Shown in pieces: positions 1-8,392 of a DNA stretch of 64,000 nt (positions within the stretch are counted from its first letter, which is position 1; every line of letters starts with the position of its first letter). Origin of the DNA: Paenibacillus sp. UNC451MF (GTDB lineage: Bacteria; Bacillota; Bacilli; Paenibacillales; NBRC-103111); assembly GCF_000686845.1 (NCBI RefSeq), contig NZ_JMLS01000008.1, positions 1 to 64,000 on the forward strand. The letters run 5' to 3'. The notes beneath the pieces are model-generated. The model searched no databases and was not told where the DNA came from. It saw nothing but the letters and a program-made list of their open reading frames with translations. The translations under genes and the position numbers were made by a program.

Positions 1-107
1 TTTCCTTATCTCAAAGCTATACGTCGTGAGCTTTTGCCCCTTTTTTGCCATAACGAAAAGCACCCCCTACAGTTTTCATCGGTTATTAACACCAGGGTGT
101 TTTACCA

Positions 108-404
108 ATGTCCACTATAAGGGGTGCAGTTCAAGTCTGCGAGGGTCAGTTCCTCGAGTTGTTTTATGGAGGCTTGAACAAGCCTGAGCCGGTGCATCGT
201 CCAATCGGCTTCAACCATCTTTGTCTGGAAGTCGACAATATACATGAGATTGCCAATCATCTAAAAAGCCACGGTATCCTGCTGGATGTAGAACCCAAGC
301 AAGGAAAAGATACCAACTACCAGTGTTGGGCGAAGGATCCGGACGGTAACCGGATTGAATTTATGCAAATGATGCCTGGTTCCCCGCAATTGAATGTTCA
401 TTAA
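108..404 (+). pseudogene. Glyoxalase/VOC-fold protein, N-terminally truncated
   Basis: The C-terminal module of a vicinal-oxygen-chelate (glyoxalase/bleomycin-resistance fold) protein is intact. It has FNHLCLEVDN (first strand, with the family His), DPDGNR and IEFMQ (with the family Glu). From the N-terminal module only the last strand, GQFLELFYGG, is left. Full VOC proteins have about 120-130 residues; 98 are readable here. The frame is closed by TAA at 87-89 and no good Shine-Dalgarno precedes the ATG. Frame 1 just upstream reads LQFSSV, loosely like the FYxxVL segment that should come before, so a frameshifted or decayed 5' half is possible. The substrate cannot be told. Confidence 0.5.
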
Positions 405-445
405 TCCCAATAATCATGATCCTTTAAATCAGGAGGTTATATAAA

Positions 446-1414
446 ATGGAATATCGTACACTAGGAAAAACAGGAATTCAAGTGTCCAGTCTTTGTTTTG
501 GCACGATGTCGTTCGGAGGACCGGCCGATGAAGAAGAATCCAAAGCTATGTTTCGCCGATGCAGAGAAGCCGGCATTAATTTTTTCGATACAGCTAATGT
601 GTATAACCGGGGCTTGTCGGAAGAGATCTTAGGGCGCTGCATTGCAGATTGCCGCGACGAGATCGTATTGACATCCAAGGTGAATTTCTCGATGGGACAA
701 GATGTGAACGCCAAAGGCTTATCGCGCCGACACATCATGCTGGCCGTGGAGCAAAGCTTGAAACGGCTTGGAACCGATAGGCTTGATTTATATTTCGTCC
801 ATCATTTTGACTCGAAAACTCCGATGGAGGAAACGCTGCGTGCTCTGGACGACCTCCAACAGCAGGGGAAAATTGTGCACCCTGCGGTCAGCAATTGGGC
901 AGCCTGGCAAATCGCTAAAGCACAGGGGATTTCGTCCAAAGAGGGTTTGGCTAGGTTCGAATGCATACAGCCCATGTACAACTTGGCGAAGCGTCAGGCG
1001 GAGGTTGAAATTTTGCCAATGGCGGCTTCAGAGCAAATTGGCGTTATTTCCTACAGCCCACTCGGAGGCGGATTGCTCACAGGAAAGTATGGAAAAGACC
1101 GTAAGCCTGCACAAGGCCGGCTGGTCGATCAAAGAAATTACACCGAGCGCTACAGTGAATCCGTATATTATGATATTGCCGAGAAGTTTACAGACTACGC
1201 TATGGAGCGTGACGTGCATCCTGCTTCATTGGCTGTCGCATGGGTTATGAGTCATCCTGCCATTACTGCTCCCATTATCGGAGCGCGTAATATCGAACAG
1301 CTGGAGCCATCGCTTGCAGCACTCGACATCGCTATGACGCCTGAATGGCGCGAGGAAATCTCTGCATTATCGATGACCCCACCTCCAGCTACCGACCGAA
1401 GTGAAGAAAGATGA
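446..1414 (+). CDS. Aldo/keto reductase
   Basis: A 322-residue NAD(P)H-dependent oxidoreductase of the aldo/keto reductase superfamily (TIM barrel, cytosolic). The N-terminal signature YRTLGKTGIQVSSLCFGTMS is followed by the catalytic tetrad: Asp48 and Tyr53 (FFDTANVYNRG), Lys78 (LTSKVN) and His119 (LYFVHH). The C-terminal cofactor-binding part includes PIIGARNIEQL. AGGAGG sits 10 nt before the ATG, supporting this start. It lies 24 nt upstream of the Tet(M)-like gene and is probably co-transcribed with it. The substrate is unknown; by sequence style it resembles the potassium-channel-beta-like/YajO group. Confidence 0.9.
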   Translation: MEYRTLGKTGIQVSSLCFGTMSFGGPADEEESKAMFRRCREAGINFFDTANVYNRGLSEEILGRCIADCRDEIVLTSKVNFSMGQDVNAKGLSRRHIMLAVEQSLKRLGTDRLDLYFVHHFDSKTPMEETLRALDDLQQQGKIVHPAVSNWAAWQIAKAQGISSKEGLARFECIQPMYNLAKRQAEVEILPMAASEQIGVISYSPLGGGLLTGKYGKDRKPAQGRLVDQRNYTERYSESVYYDIAEKFTDYAMERDVHPASLAVAWVMSHPAITAPIIGARNIEQLEPSLAALDIAMTPEWREEISALSMTPPPATDRSEER

Positions 1415-1438
1415 GGTGAACGCTCGTAAAGCGACAAC

Positions 1439-3454
1439 ATGAACATACATAAAACAGCTTGTATTAGGAATGTCGGCATCGTCGCTCACGTCGACGCCGG
1501 TAAAACGACGACCACCGAGCATATGCTCTACGAAAGCGGCCGAATTCGCAGCTTGGGCCGGGTTGATGCCGGAACGGCAGTGACCGATTGGATGGACGTT
1601 GAACGGGAGCGGGGCATTTCGGTGCGTGCGGCAACAACGGTATTCCAGTGGAAGGATTGCACGATCAATTTAATTGATACGCCAGGCCACGTCGATTTTT
1701 CCTCAGAGGTTGAGCGTTCGCTTAGGGTACTAGATGGAGCTATCCTGATTGTTTCTGCTGTAGAGGGCGTTCAGGCGCATACGGAAACGTTGTGGAATGC
1801 ACTTCGGACATTGCGAATACCGACGATGATTCTGATTAATAAAATGGATCGTGTCGGTGCGGATGCGCAGCGCGTCCTAGATGAATTGAAGAAATATTTG
1901 TCACCGGATGTAATCCCCATTCAGCAGTATAACGGAATGGAGGAAGCTTTTCTCGGAGTGAAGGGACTGTGGGAGCGGCAGGAGAGTGGCACGGTTCACA
2001 GAACTGCCGATCTACAGGAGCTTTACGATGGAGTACTTGAGCGATTAGCAGAGCATGATGAGTCGCTGCTTGATGCCTATATTAGCGGTAATACAGTGCC
2101 GGATTCGGTATTGGTTGAGCGATTGTTTGAGCTTACCCGTCAAGCGGATGCTTATCCCGTATTATTCGGCGCGGCGAGCAAAGGAATAGGCATACAAGAG
2201 CTGATGAATGCGATAGTTGAGTATATGCCTGCCCCCTTGGGGAAATCGGAGGACCCTTTATCCGGAGTTGTGTTCAGGCTGGAACGCGACAAGGTCATGG
2301 GAAAAATCGCTATGGTGCGCCTTTATGGTGGGCGTATTCAGAATCGTGACGTCATCCACAACACCACATTGGAGCTGGATGAGAAAGTTACGCAAATCCG
2401 CAAAGTACATGCAGGCCACCACGAGGACGTAGGGGTGCTCGAAGCGGGAGACATTGCGGGAGTATGCGGATTAGGTCGTGTGCGAATCGGGGATGTCATC
2501 GGCAGCGCTGATGCCGTTCCTCCGGCCCACAGGCTGACGCTGCCTTTACTGACTGTACAGGTGAGTCCAGTTCAAACGGCGGATTACCCTCAGCTCGTTG
2601 CCGCACTGCAGGAGCTTTCCGATGAGGACCCGCTGCTAGATTTACAATGGCATCAGGAAGAGCGGGAGCTGCATATGAAGATCATGGGTCCTATTCAGCT
2701 GGAAGTTTTGACCCATGTGCTGCAATCCCGTTTTGGTCTGCAGGCTGAGTTCGGGCAGCCGACCATCATTTACAAGGAAACGCCTTCCCGCTCCGGGTTC
2801 GGTTTTGTCGCTTATACGATGCCCAAGCCATGTTGGGCCATACTGAAGTTTCACATAGAGCCCGGCCCAAGAGGAAGCGGTCTGACTTACCACTCAATCG
2901 TCAAACCGGAAAAGCTGCTGCCGGGCTACCAGAATGAAGTGGCCCGTAGGGTTCCCGAGGCGCTTCAGCAGGGACTCCGCGGATGGGAGGTCACAGATTT
3001 AAAGGTGACGCTTGTTGAGGGGGAACACCACGTATGGCATACGCATCCTCTGGATTTCGTATTGGCAACACCGATGGGGATCATGGACGGATTGGTGAAT
3101 ACGGAGACTACGCTTTTGGAACCCTACTTGCATTTTCGAATCACTGCTCCAGAAGAAGCTAATGGTAAAATTATGCATGAACTGATTCTGATGCGCGCGG
3201 TATTCGACTACCCGGTTATTGCGGGCGAGCGGTTTACGGTAGAAGGAACGATACCCGCGGCGACTTCTCTCGAGTTTCCTGTGAAGCTGAGTACATTAAC
3301 AGGGGGTAGAGGGACTTTCACGACCCGCTTTGACGGGTATAGAGAGTGTCCGCCTGGAGTAGACATAATGAGAGCGAGAAGAGGGATAAATCCTCTTGAT
3401 ACTTCGAAATATATTCTCAGCATGCGAAATGCGTTAGGATCTCAACGGTCTTAG
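1439..3454 (+). CDS. Tet(M)-family ribosomal protection GTPase (EF-G-like)
   Basis: A 671-residue translational GTPase with the domain plan of Tet(M)/Tet(O) ribosomal protection proteins. G1 AHVDAGKT is at 16-23, G3 DTPGH at 80-84 and G4 NKMD at 134-137. Domain II-V signatures include [28 protein letters not shown]-like QPTIIYKE, and SVVKP-like [13 protein letters not shown]. True members release tetracycline from the ribosome using GTP. The domain IV loop reads [10 protein letters not shown], whereas Tet(M) has a YSPVSTPADF-type loop, so drug resistance is not assured; it may be a chromosomal paralogue with another role. The SD (AGGTGA) is about 20 nt before the ATG, which is poor. The gene sits between two aldo/keto reductases. 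Confidence 0.82.
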   Translation: MNIHKTACIRNVGIVAHVDAGKTTTTEHMLYESGRIRSLGRVDAGTAVTDWMDVERERGISVRAATTVFQWKDCTINLIDTPGHVDFSSEVERSLRVLDGAILIVSAVEGVQAHTETLWNALRTLRIPTMILINKMDRVGADAQRVLDELKKYLSPDVIPIQQYNGMEEAFLGVKGLWERQESGTVHRTADLQELYDGVLERLAEHDESLLDAYISGNTVPDSVLVERLFELTRQADAYPVLFGAASKGIGIQELMNAIVEYMPAPLGKSEDPLSGVVFRLERDKVMGKIAMVRLYGGRIQNRDVIHNTTLELDEKVTQIRKVHAGHHEDVGVLEAGDIAGVCGLGRVRIGDVIGSADAVPPAHRLTLPLLTVQVSPVQTADYPQLVAALQELSDEDPLLDLQWHQEERELHMKIMGPIQLEVLTHVLQSRFGLQAEFGQPTIIYKETPSRSGFGFVAYTMPKPCWAILKFHIEPGPRGSGLTYHSIVKPEKLLPGYQNEVARRVPEALQQGLRGWEVTDLKVTLVEGEHHVWHTHPLDFVLATPMGIMDGLVNTETTLLEPYLHFRITAPEEANGKIMHELILMRAVFDYPVIAGERFTVEGTIPAATSLEFPVKLSTLTGGRGTFTTRFDGYRECPPGVDIMRARRGINPLDTSKYILSMRNALGSQRS

Positions 3455-3507
3455 GAAACACACAGAAGACGAGATTTATCTACCATTACAAAAGGAGGCT
3501 CTCAGTT

Positions 3508-4386
3508 ATGCTAACACGTCAAGTTGGACGTCTAGGTCACCAGAGCTCGGTTGTTATGTTTGGAGCTGCTAGCTTGGGCAGCGTGAAGCAGGAGGAAGCA
3601 GACGAATCCATCGCGTTCGCTTTGCAGCACGGGGTTAATCACTTTGATACGGCGGCGAGCTACGGTGAAGCTGAGCTTCGTATGGGTCCGTGGATGCCGA
3701 AGGTCCGCAGCGATATTTTTCTGGCGACCAAAACCGGAGAGAGAACGAAGGAACAGGCGAAGGCTCAAATCTACCGTTCCCTAGAGCGGCTTCAGACCGA
3801 TCATATCGATCTTCTGCAGCTTCATGCGGTAGGAACGCTGGAGGAGCTGGATAAGTGTACAGCTAAAGGAGGAGCCTTGGAAGCGGTTCTAGAAGCGAAA
3901 GCTGAAGGTATTGTGAAAGCCATCGGGATTACAGGACATGGACACTTAGCTCCTGCTACCCACTTGGAAGCACTGCGGCGGTTTCCGTTCGATACAATGT
4001 TACTGCCGCTGAATTATTACTTGTACTCTCTCCCAGACTACCGTACGGCATTCGACGCGCTGATGGAGGAAGCGGGTAAGCAGGATACTGCCGTTAGAGT
4101 GATTAAAGCGATTGCCAAAGGACCATGGGGAGAGCAGCAGGAACGTACTTACGCAACTTGGTATGAACCGTTCGATCGTCAGGACGTTATCGACGCCTGT
4201 GTTCATTTTGTACTGTCATTCCAAGGCATTGCCGGATTCGCAAGCGCTGGGGACATTCATTTGTTTCCCAAAATTGTCGACGCGGTGGAGCGTTATGGTT
4301 CCATGAGTAATGACGAGGCAACACGCATATTGAGTGCGATAAGCGGCTACAGCTCTCCGTTCGGAGCCTCGACCTCTATTGCTTAA
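3508..4386 (+). CDS. Aldo/keto reductase, short type
   Basis: A 292-residue aldo/keto reductase, clearly different in sequence from the one at 446-1414. The tetrad is Asp47 and Tyr52 ([12 protein letters not shown]), Lys75 (ATKTG) and His106 (LLQLHAV). The second half contains IGITGHGH and LNYYLYS instead of the usual GVSN/QxxYN motifs, as in the uncharacterised prokaryotic group that ends in a Gly/Ser-rich helix (here [16 protein letters not shown]). AAGGAGG lies 8 nt before the ATG. Substrate unknown. It closes the gene group that starts with the other reductase. Confidence 0.85.
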   Translation: MLTRQVGRLGHQSSVVMFGAASLGSVKQEEADESIAFALQHGVNHFDTAASYGEAELRMGPWMPKVRSDIFLATKTGERTKEQAKAQIYRSLERLQTDHIDLLQLHAVGTLEELDKCTAKGGALEAVLEAKAEGIVKAIGITGHGHLAPATHLEALRRFPFDTMLLPLNYYLYSLPDYRTAFDALMEEAGKQDTAVRVIKAIAKGPWGEQQERTYATWYEPFDRQDVIDACVHFVLSFQGIAGFASAGDIHLFPKIVDAVERYGSMSNDEATRILSAISGYSSPFGASTSIA

Positions 4387-4463
4387 TGGTCTCATGCTTC
4401 GAGATGTTCTCCATATAAGCACCGGAAGGAATTTCTGACGCTCAACTGATCTTCACTCATCAT

Positions 4464-4508
4464 GCCTCCGATTTCCGCATTCAGCGGGGATTCGGGGGCT
4501 ATTGTTTT
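4464..4508 (+). terminator. Probable intrinsic terminator
   Basis: A 15-nt arm (4464-4478) pairs with 4484-4498 (GCGGGGATTCGGGGG) through mostly G-C and G-U pairs, followed by ATTGTTTTTG. It ends the aldo/keto reductase group. The remaining 4509-4717 gap shows no gene; it is AT-rich and must hold the promoter of the next gene, but no convincing -35/-10 pair with normal spacing was found. Confidence 0.5.
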
Positions 4509-4730
4509 TGTTGGCAGACATAACTAGCATCAGTGAAGCGTAAGGGATTTGTCAGTAAACGAGCATTACCATATGAAACTAAAATAGGGTAAAATAAGAT
4601 AGTACGCATGGATACGCCAGCTAGGCTACTTTTTTTATGAAGATATTGTAAAATCATGGGAATATAATAAAATGAATTTAGCAACTTTAATTAACTACTA
4701 GATTAACAGCATAAATCGGAGGGAATCCAG

Positions 4731-5417
4731 CTGGACACTTACGCTTGTCTATATATAATCCGGGGGGAACCTCATCGAGCGGGGACCTGTATTAATTTAA
4801 GTACGGATGAATGGATTGTTGGACGATCGTCCAATGACGAGGTACCGGACCTTGCATTTTCCAATGCATTCATCTCACGGAAACATTTGATGATTCGAAA
4901 AGAAGGGGAAAAAGCAGTTCTATATGACATGGGCAGCATGCACGGGACGGAGCTAAACGGGACACGTATCGAACCTCATACTCCACACCCTTTACAAGCT
5001 TTCGATATTATTAAGCTCGCCAAAGGAATGGTTGTCATCCATTTCTCGTATTTATTCGCCGATCAGACGCTGGAGTTCGAGCCTATCAGCTATACGCAGC
5101 AGTTTAATTTCCAAGAGCTTGGCTTTTCGATTAACTGGGAGAAGCGGGAATGCACGGTAGAAGGACAGCGCATTGTGATGTCGGAGAAGGAATATGGCCT
5201 TATCAAACTGCTTTATGATCAAGCTAACCAGCTCGTGCCGTTCGATGAGATTAAGAAAACGGTATGGCCAGAAAGAACGTCGGGTGCCGATGGCGTTCCA
5301 GATGTTAGTATGGATGAACTGAATGCTTTAATCTATCGGATCCGTAAAAAGTACGGAAAAGATACATTTACGATCAGCGCTGTCCGCGGAAGCGGATATG
5401 TTTTAGAGAAAGACTGA
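4731..5417 (+). CDS. FHA domain / OmpR-type winged-helix regulator, CTG start
   Basis: A predicted 228-residue protein. The N-terminal half is a forkhead-associated phosphothreonine-binding domain with WIVGRSSNDE, ISRKH and MGSMHGTELNG, matching the conserved Gly-Arg, Ser-x-x-His and x-Gly-Thr-x-x-Asn-Gly positions. The C-terminal half is a winged helix of the OmpR/PhoB type, ending ISAVRGSGYVLEKD. The first ATG in frame (4887) would delete half the FHA domain. The frame opens after TAA at 4704-4706, and the only sensible start is CTG at 4731, 7 nt after GGAGGG at 4718-4723. The domain order is the reverse of mycobacterial EmbR. It likely reads Ser/Thr-kinase phosphorylation and binds DNA. 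It lies directly upstream of the murA homologue, suggesting a link to cell-wall control. Confidence 0.85.
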   Translation: MDTYACLYIIRGEPHRAGTCINLSTDEWIVGRSSNDEVPDLAFSNAFISRKHLMIRKEGEKAVLYDMGSMHGTELNGTRIEPHTPHPLQAFDIIKLAKGMVVIHFSYLFADQTLEFEPISYTQQFNFQELGFSINWEKRECTVEGQRIVMSEKEYGLIKLLYDQANQLVPFDEIKKTVWPERTSGADGVPDVSMDELNALIYRIRKKYGKDTFTISAVRGSGYVLEKD

Positions 5418-5480
5418 TTCACCCTTTAGAAGAATGAACTGGGAATCCAAAAGTATCGTATGAGGAAAGAAGGAACGACT

Positions 5481-6776
5481 GTGAGATATATTCAAGTACA
5501 AACGTCCGGGCCGCTTCATGGATCGGTAACGATTCAAGGCTCCAAGAACAGCTCTCAAGCGCTGCTCGCCGCAACCTGTCTGGCGGATGCCGCAGTCGTA
5601 CTCGAGGGGATACCCAATAACAACGATTTTAAAACGATCCGTCAAATCGGCAAAGATATCGGACTTAAAATAGAACGTCAAGCTTCAGGGGAGATGCATA
5701 TCGATCCTCGGTATATCCACAGTGCTTCCATTGATCCAGGCAAGTCTTCCGCCTATCGGGCTTCGTATTACTTTGTTGGTGCGCTTCTGGCCAAATTCGG
5801 CAAAGTGACTGTCGGTTTTCCAGGTGGGGATAACTTTGTATCCCGTCCGATAGACCAGCATCTCAAAGGATTACGGGCGTTAGGCGCTCAAATAACGACT
5901 TATAACGATTATTACGTTGTAGAAGCTAAGGAGCTTCATGGAGCGGATATTTACTTCGATATGATTACGTCTGGGGCTACCATCAACTGTATGCTGGCTG
6001 CTGTTCGGGCTAAGGGGCGCACACGTTTGTTCAATGCGGCTTTGGACCCGGAAGTAGTGGACACCGCCAATTTCCTGAACCAGCTTGGAGCCAAAATTGT
6101 TGGAGCCGGGACCGAGCAAATTCGTATAGAGGGAGTACCTTATCTTGGCGGAGGAAAGTATTCGGTCATTCCAGACCGGTTGATCGCAGGATCTTTCCTG
6201 ATGGCTGCGGGGATGCAAGGCGGCAGCGTTACAGTGAACAATGTTATCCCAGAGCATATGGGATCATGTATCTCGAAGCTTAAGGAAATCGGATTGGAGA
6301 TCGAAATCGGGGACCAGAGCGTAACGGCCCATTCTTATGGAAGGCTGCACGCTACACGCGTGAGAACCGGCATGTATCCTGCTTTTGCTACCGATCTTCA
6401 GCAGCCTTTGACTGCGCTGCTTACGCAAGCTTCAGGAAAGAGCATTGTGACGGAAAAAATCTTCACCCAAAGATTTAACCACATTATGCAGCTGAAAAGA
6501 ATGGGTGCCGATGTGACGATCCGTAAGGAAAGCGCCTATATCAAGGGCGGAGTTCCTTTGAAAGGCGACTGGGTGCATGCGACAGATGTACGTGCAGGAA
6601 CCTGCCTCATTCTAGCTGGACTTGCTGCTGAAGGCAGCACGAAGATTACCGGTATCGAGCATATTGAGCGGGGCTATGAGGATGCTATCGGACTGTTCAG
6701 CTCCTTGGGCGCACGAATTTCATGGGAAGAGTTATCCGATCACACGGACACCACATTGGGATGGGGACGAATGTAA
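5481..6776 (+). CDS. murA: UDP-GlcNAc enolpyruvyl transferase, MurA homologue with Asp117
   Basis: Transfers enolpyruvate from PEP to UDP-N-acetylglucosamine, the first committed step of peptidoglycan synthesis. GTG at 5481 is preferred over ATG 5460 because AAGAAGGA lies 6 nt before it. It also puts the catalytic pair Lys22-Asn23 (IQGSKNSS) at the E. coli numbers. YRASYYFVGALL matches the Arg91 region, ATDLQQ carries the catalytic Asp (Asp305 in E. coli), and EHIERGYE is the C-terminal signature. In the catalytic loop the Cys115 position is Asp117 (PGGDNFVSRPID), as in mycobacterial and chlamydial MurA. Fosfomycin alkylates that Cys, so this form should be insensitive. The sequence is divergent, so it may be a second MurA beside a canonical one elsewhere. 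Confidence 0.9.
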   Translation: MRYIQVQTSGPLHGSVTIQGSKNSSQALLAATCLADAAVVLEGIPNNNDFKTIRQIGKDIGLKIERQASGEMHIDPRYIHSASIDPGKSSAYRASYYFVGALLAKFGKVTVGFPGGDNFVSRPIDQHLKGLRALGAQITTYNDYYVVEAKELHGADIYFDMITSGATINCMLAAVRAKGRTRLFNAALDPEVVDTANFLNQLGAKIVGAGTEQIRIEGVPYLGGGKYSVIPDRLIAGSFLMAAGMQGGSVTVNNVIPEHMGSCISKLKEIGLEIEIGDQSVTAHSYGRLHATRVRTGMYPAFATDLQQPLTALLTQASGKSIVTEKIFTQRFNHIMQLKRMGADVTIRKESAYIKGGVPLKGDWVHATDVRAGTCLILAGLAAEGSTKITGIEHIERGYEDAIGLFSSLGARISWEELSDHTDTTLGWGRM

Positions 6777-6812
6777 GCAGCAATCACTATAAATCTAGGG
6801 AGGATGTTGCTG

Positions 6813-7631
6813 ATGGATCCTATATTAACGCTCGCCGAGGAGATTGCGGTACAGGCCGCCAAAGCGGCGGGAGCCGTTGCGAGAAACCTGTTTCAACAAG
6901 GCTTCAAGGTCGAAGAGAAGGATGAGAGCGGAGATTTGCTGACGGAAGCGGATTTGTTGGCCGAGCAAATCATTATACATAGCATCAGAACGATTTTTCC
7001 TGATCATCAAATTCGCAGCGAAGAGTCGGGAGTGTCCGGGAACGAAGGGGATTGGCTGTGGATGGTGGATCCGCTGGACGGAACGAACAATTTTGCTATT
7101 GGGCTGCCTTTGTTTGGAGTATCTATTACATTGGTTTATCAGAATCAACCTGTCTTGGGTGTTATTTATGACACGATGCAGGACAAGGTCTATGTTGCAA
7201 AACACGAATTAGGAGCTACTTGCAATGAAGAGGAGCTTCGAATGCCGTGGAAACCGGAGTCGAAACGACTGACAGTCGGCTGGATTCAGGGCCATGCAGT
7301 GCAGCAGGATGTACATGCTCTTCGTTTGAGAAAGCATATTGAAGCGAATACGAAGCGGATGCTTCGACTCTGGGCCCCAACACTTCAGTGGGTAATGCTT
7401 GCCCGCGGTCAAATCGACGGAATCGTTCTTTACAATTCGGAAGGTGATGATCTATATTCCGGACTCCTGCTAGTACGGGAAGCCGGAGGGCTTGTAATGG
7501 ACTTTGACGGCCGACCTTTTGATGGCATGAATGCAGAGCCATATATTATCGCCTGTCCCCCGGAACGAAAAGAAGTGATGCTGCGATTGGTGCAGGAAGG
7601 CATGCTTTCAGCTGCAGGCAGCTTTAATTAA
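6813..7631 (+). CDS. Inositol monophosphatase family protein
   Basis: A 272-residue Mg2+-dependent sugar-phosphate/nucleotide phosphatase of the IMPase/FBPase superfamily. Metal-binding motifs are TEAD, SEESG with the conserved Glu, and MVDPLDGTNNFAIG. The C-terminal motif, normally WDxAAG, is degenerate (EGDDLYSGLLLVREAGG) but keeps an Asp and the AGG. An ATG at 6804 directly touches GGGAGG; the in-frame ATG at 6813, 9 nt after the SD, is the better start. It follows murA closely and may be in its operon. The substrate could be inositol phosphate, 3'-phosphoadenosine phosphate or a sugar phosphate; the sequence does not decide. Confidence 0.87.
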   Translation: MDPILTLAEEIAVQAAKAAGAVARNLFQQGFKVEEKDESGDLLTEADLLAEQIIIHSIRTIFPDHQIRSEESGVSGNEGDWLWMVDPLDGTNNFAIGLPLFGVSITLVYQNQPVLGVIYDTMQDKVYVAKHELGATCNEEELRMPWKPESKRLTVGWIQGHAVQQDVHALRLRKHIEANTKRMLRLWAPTLQWVMLARGQIDGIVLYNSEGDDLYSGLLLVREAGGLVMDFDGRPFDGMNAEPYIIACPPERKEVMLRLVQEGMLSAAGSFN

Positions 7632-7744
7632 TTTATTTAACGGCTTTTTTTCACTCTTGCCTTCATAAATATGTCATAATTTATCGTTACAATGTCCCTA
7701 TCACCTGGAATATCTAATATGAAATCAGGCGGAGGGAAAAACAA

Positions 7745-8311
7745 ATGTTCATGAAAAAAATAGCTGCTATCAGTATTGCAGGAAGTTTGCTGTTAAGCTG
7801 TGGCATTGCCAGTGCAGCAGATCAATCGGGTACTGAAGCTGTTAGCCCAAGTGCAGACAGCATCCAGAAGGGTGATCATGCCAAGAAAAAGCTTACTGCA
7901 GAAGAACGTAAGCAGAAAGTGCTGGAAGCGGCAAACAAGCTAGGCATCAACACGGAAGGCAAGACGGATAAGGAGCTGCGGGAGCTTGTAAGGCAGCAAT
8001 TGGAAGAGGCTGCCAAGCAAAAGCAAGCGGATAAGCTGAAGAAGCTTCAGGATGAAACCGTCAAGCTGGGGATCGAGCTGGGACAAAAATCGGCGAAGGA
8101 GCTATCGACCGAAGTCCGCGAGAAGCAAAAGCAAATCCACGAGCAAAAAAAGCAAGCTCTCCTTCAAAAGCTTCAGGATGAAGCCGTTAAGCTGGGGGTC
8201 GATCCGGCGGATAAAACAGCGAAAGAGCTCGGGCAGGCTATTAAAGCAAAGCATAAGGAGCTTGCTGCTCAAAAGCACAACGGCAAGAAAAAGAAAGCAG
8301 CCGAACAATAA
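7745..8311 (+). CDS. Secreted Lys-rich helical repeat protein
   Basis: A 188-residue protein of unrecognised family. A signal peptide is evident (KKIAAISIAGSLLLSCGIASA, cut probably after ASA; SCG is not a convincing lipobox). The mature part is very rich in Lys, Gln, Glu and Ala and made of three roughly 40-residue repeats. Each has a KLG(I/V) core and a later KEL before a charged helix (KLGINTEGKTDKELRELV, KLGIELGQKSAKELSTEV, KLGVDPADKTAKELGQAI), and the tail is KKKKAAEQ. The last two copies are also nearly identical in DNA, 126 nt apart. This looks like exported helical hairpins that may bind anionic wall polymer or DNA, but that is a guess. GGAGGG precedes the ATG. Confidence 0.75.
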   Translation: MFMKKIAAISIAGSLLLSCGIASAADQSGTEAVSPSADSIQKGDHAKKKLTAEERKQKVLEAANKLGINTEGKTDKELRELVRQQLEEAAKQKQADKLKKLQDETVKLGIELGQKSAKELSTEVREKQKQIHEQKKQALLQKLQDEAVKLGVDPADKTAKELGQAIKAKHKELAAQKHNGKKKKAAEQ

Positions 8312-8332
8312 CCGGTTGCAGAATACATAGAG

Positions 8333-8368
8333 AAACGGCAGCGCTTGAGAGAGCGCTGCCGTTTTGTT
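8333..8368 (+). terminator. Intrinsic terminator
   Basis: A perfect 12-bp stem, AAACGGCAGCGC (8333-8344) with GCGCTGCCGTTT (8353-8364), 8-nt loop, followed by TGTTGTTT. It ends the secreted repeat-protein gene and, being A-rich on the 5' side, could also serve the convergent araC-type gene. Confidence 0.85.
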
Positions 8369-8392
8369 GTTTAAACCAGTGACGCCAGTCGA

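Noticed and set aside
4663-4668. TATAAT upstream of the FHA gene with TTGTAA at 4646-4651 as a promoter
   Set aside because: The spacer is only 11 bp and no better -35 exists at 16-18 bp.
4499-4684. 61-codon minus-strand frame in the 4.4-4.7 kb gap
   Set aside because: No SD, no hydrophobic or domain pattern, AT-rich intergenic sequence.
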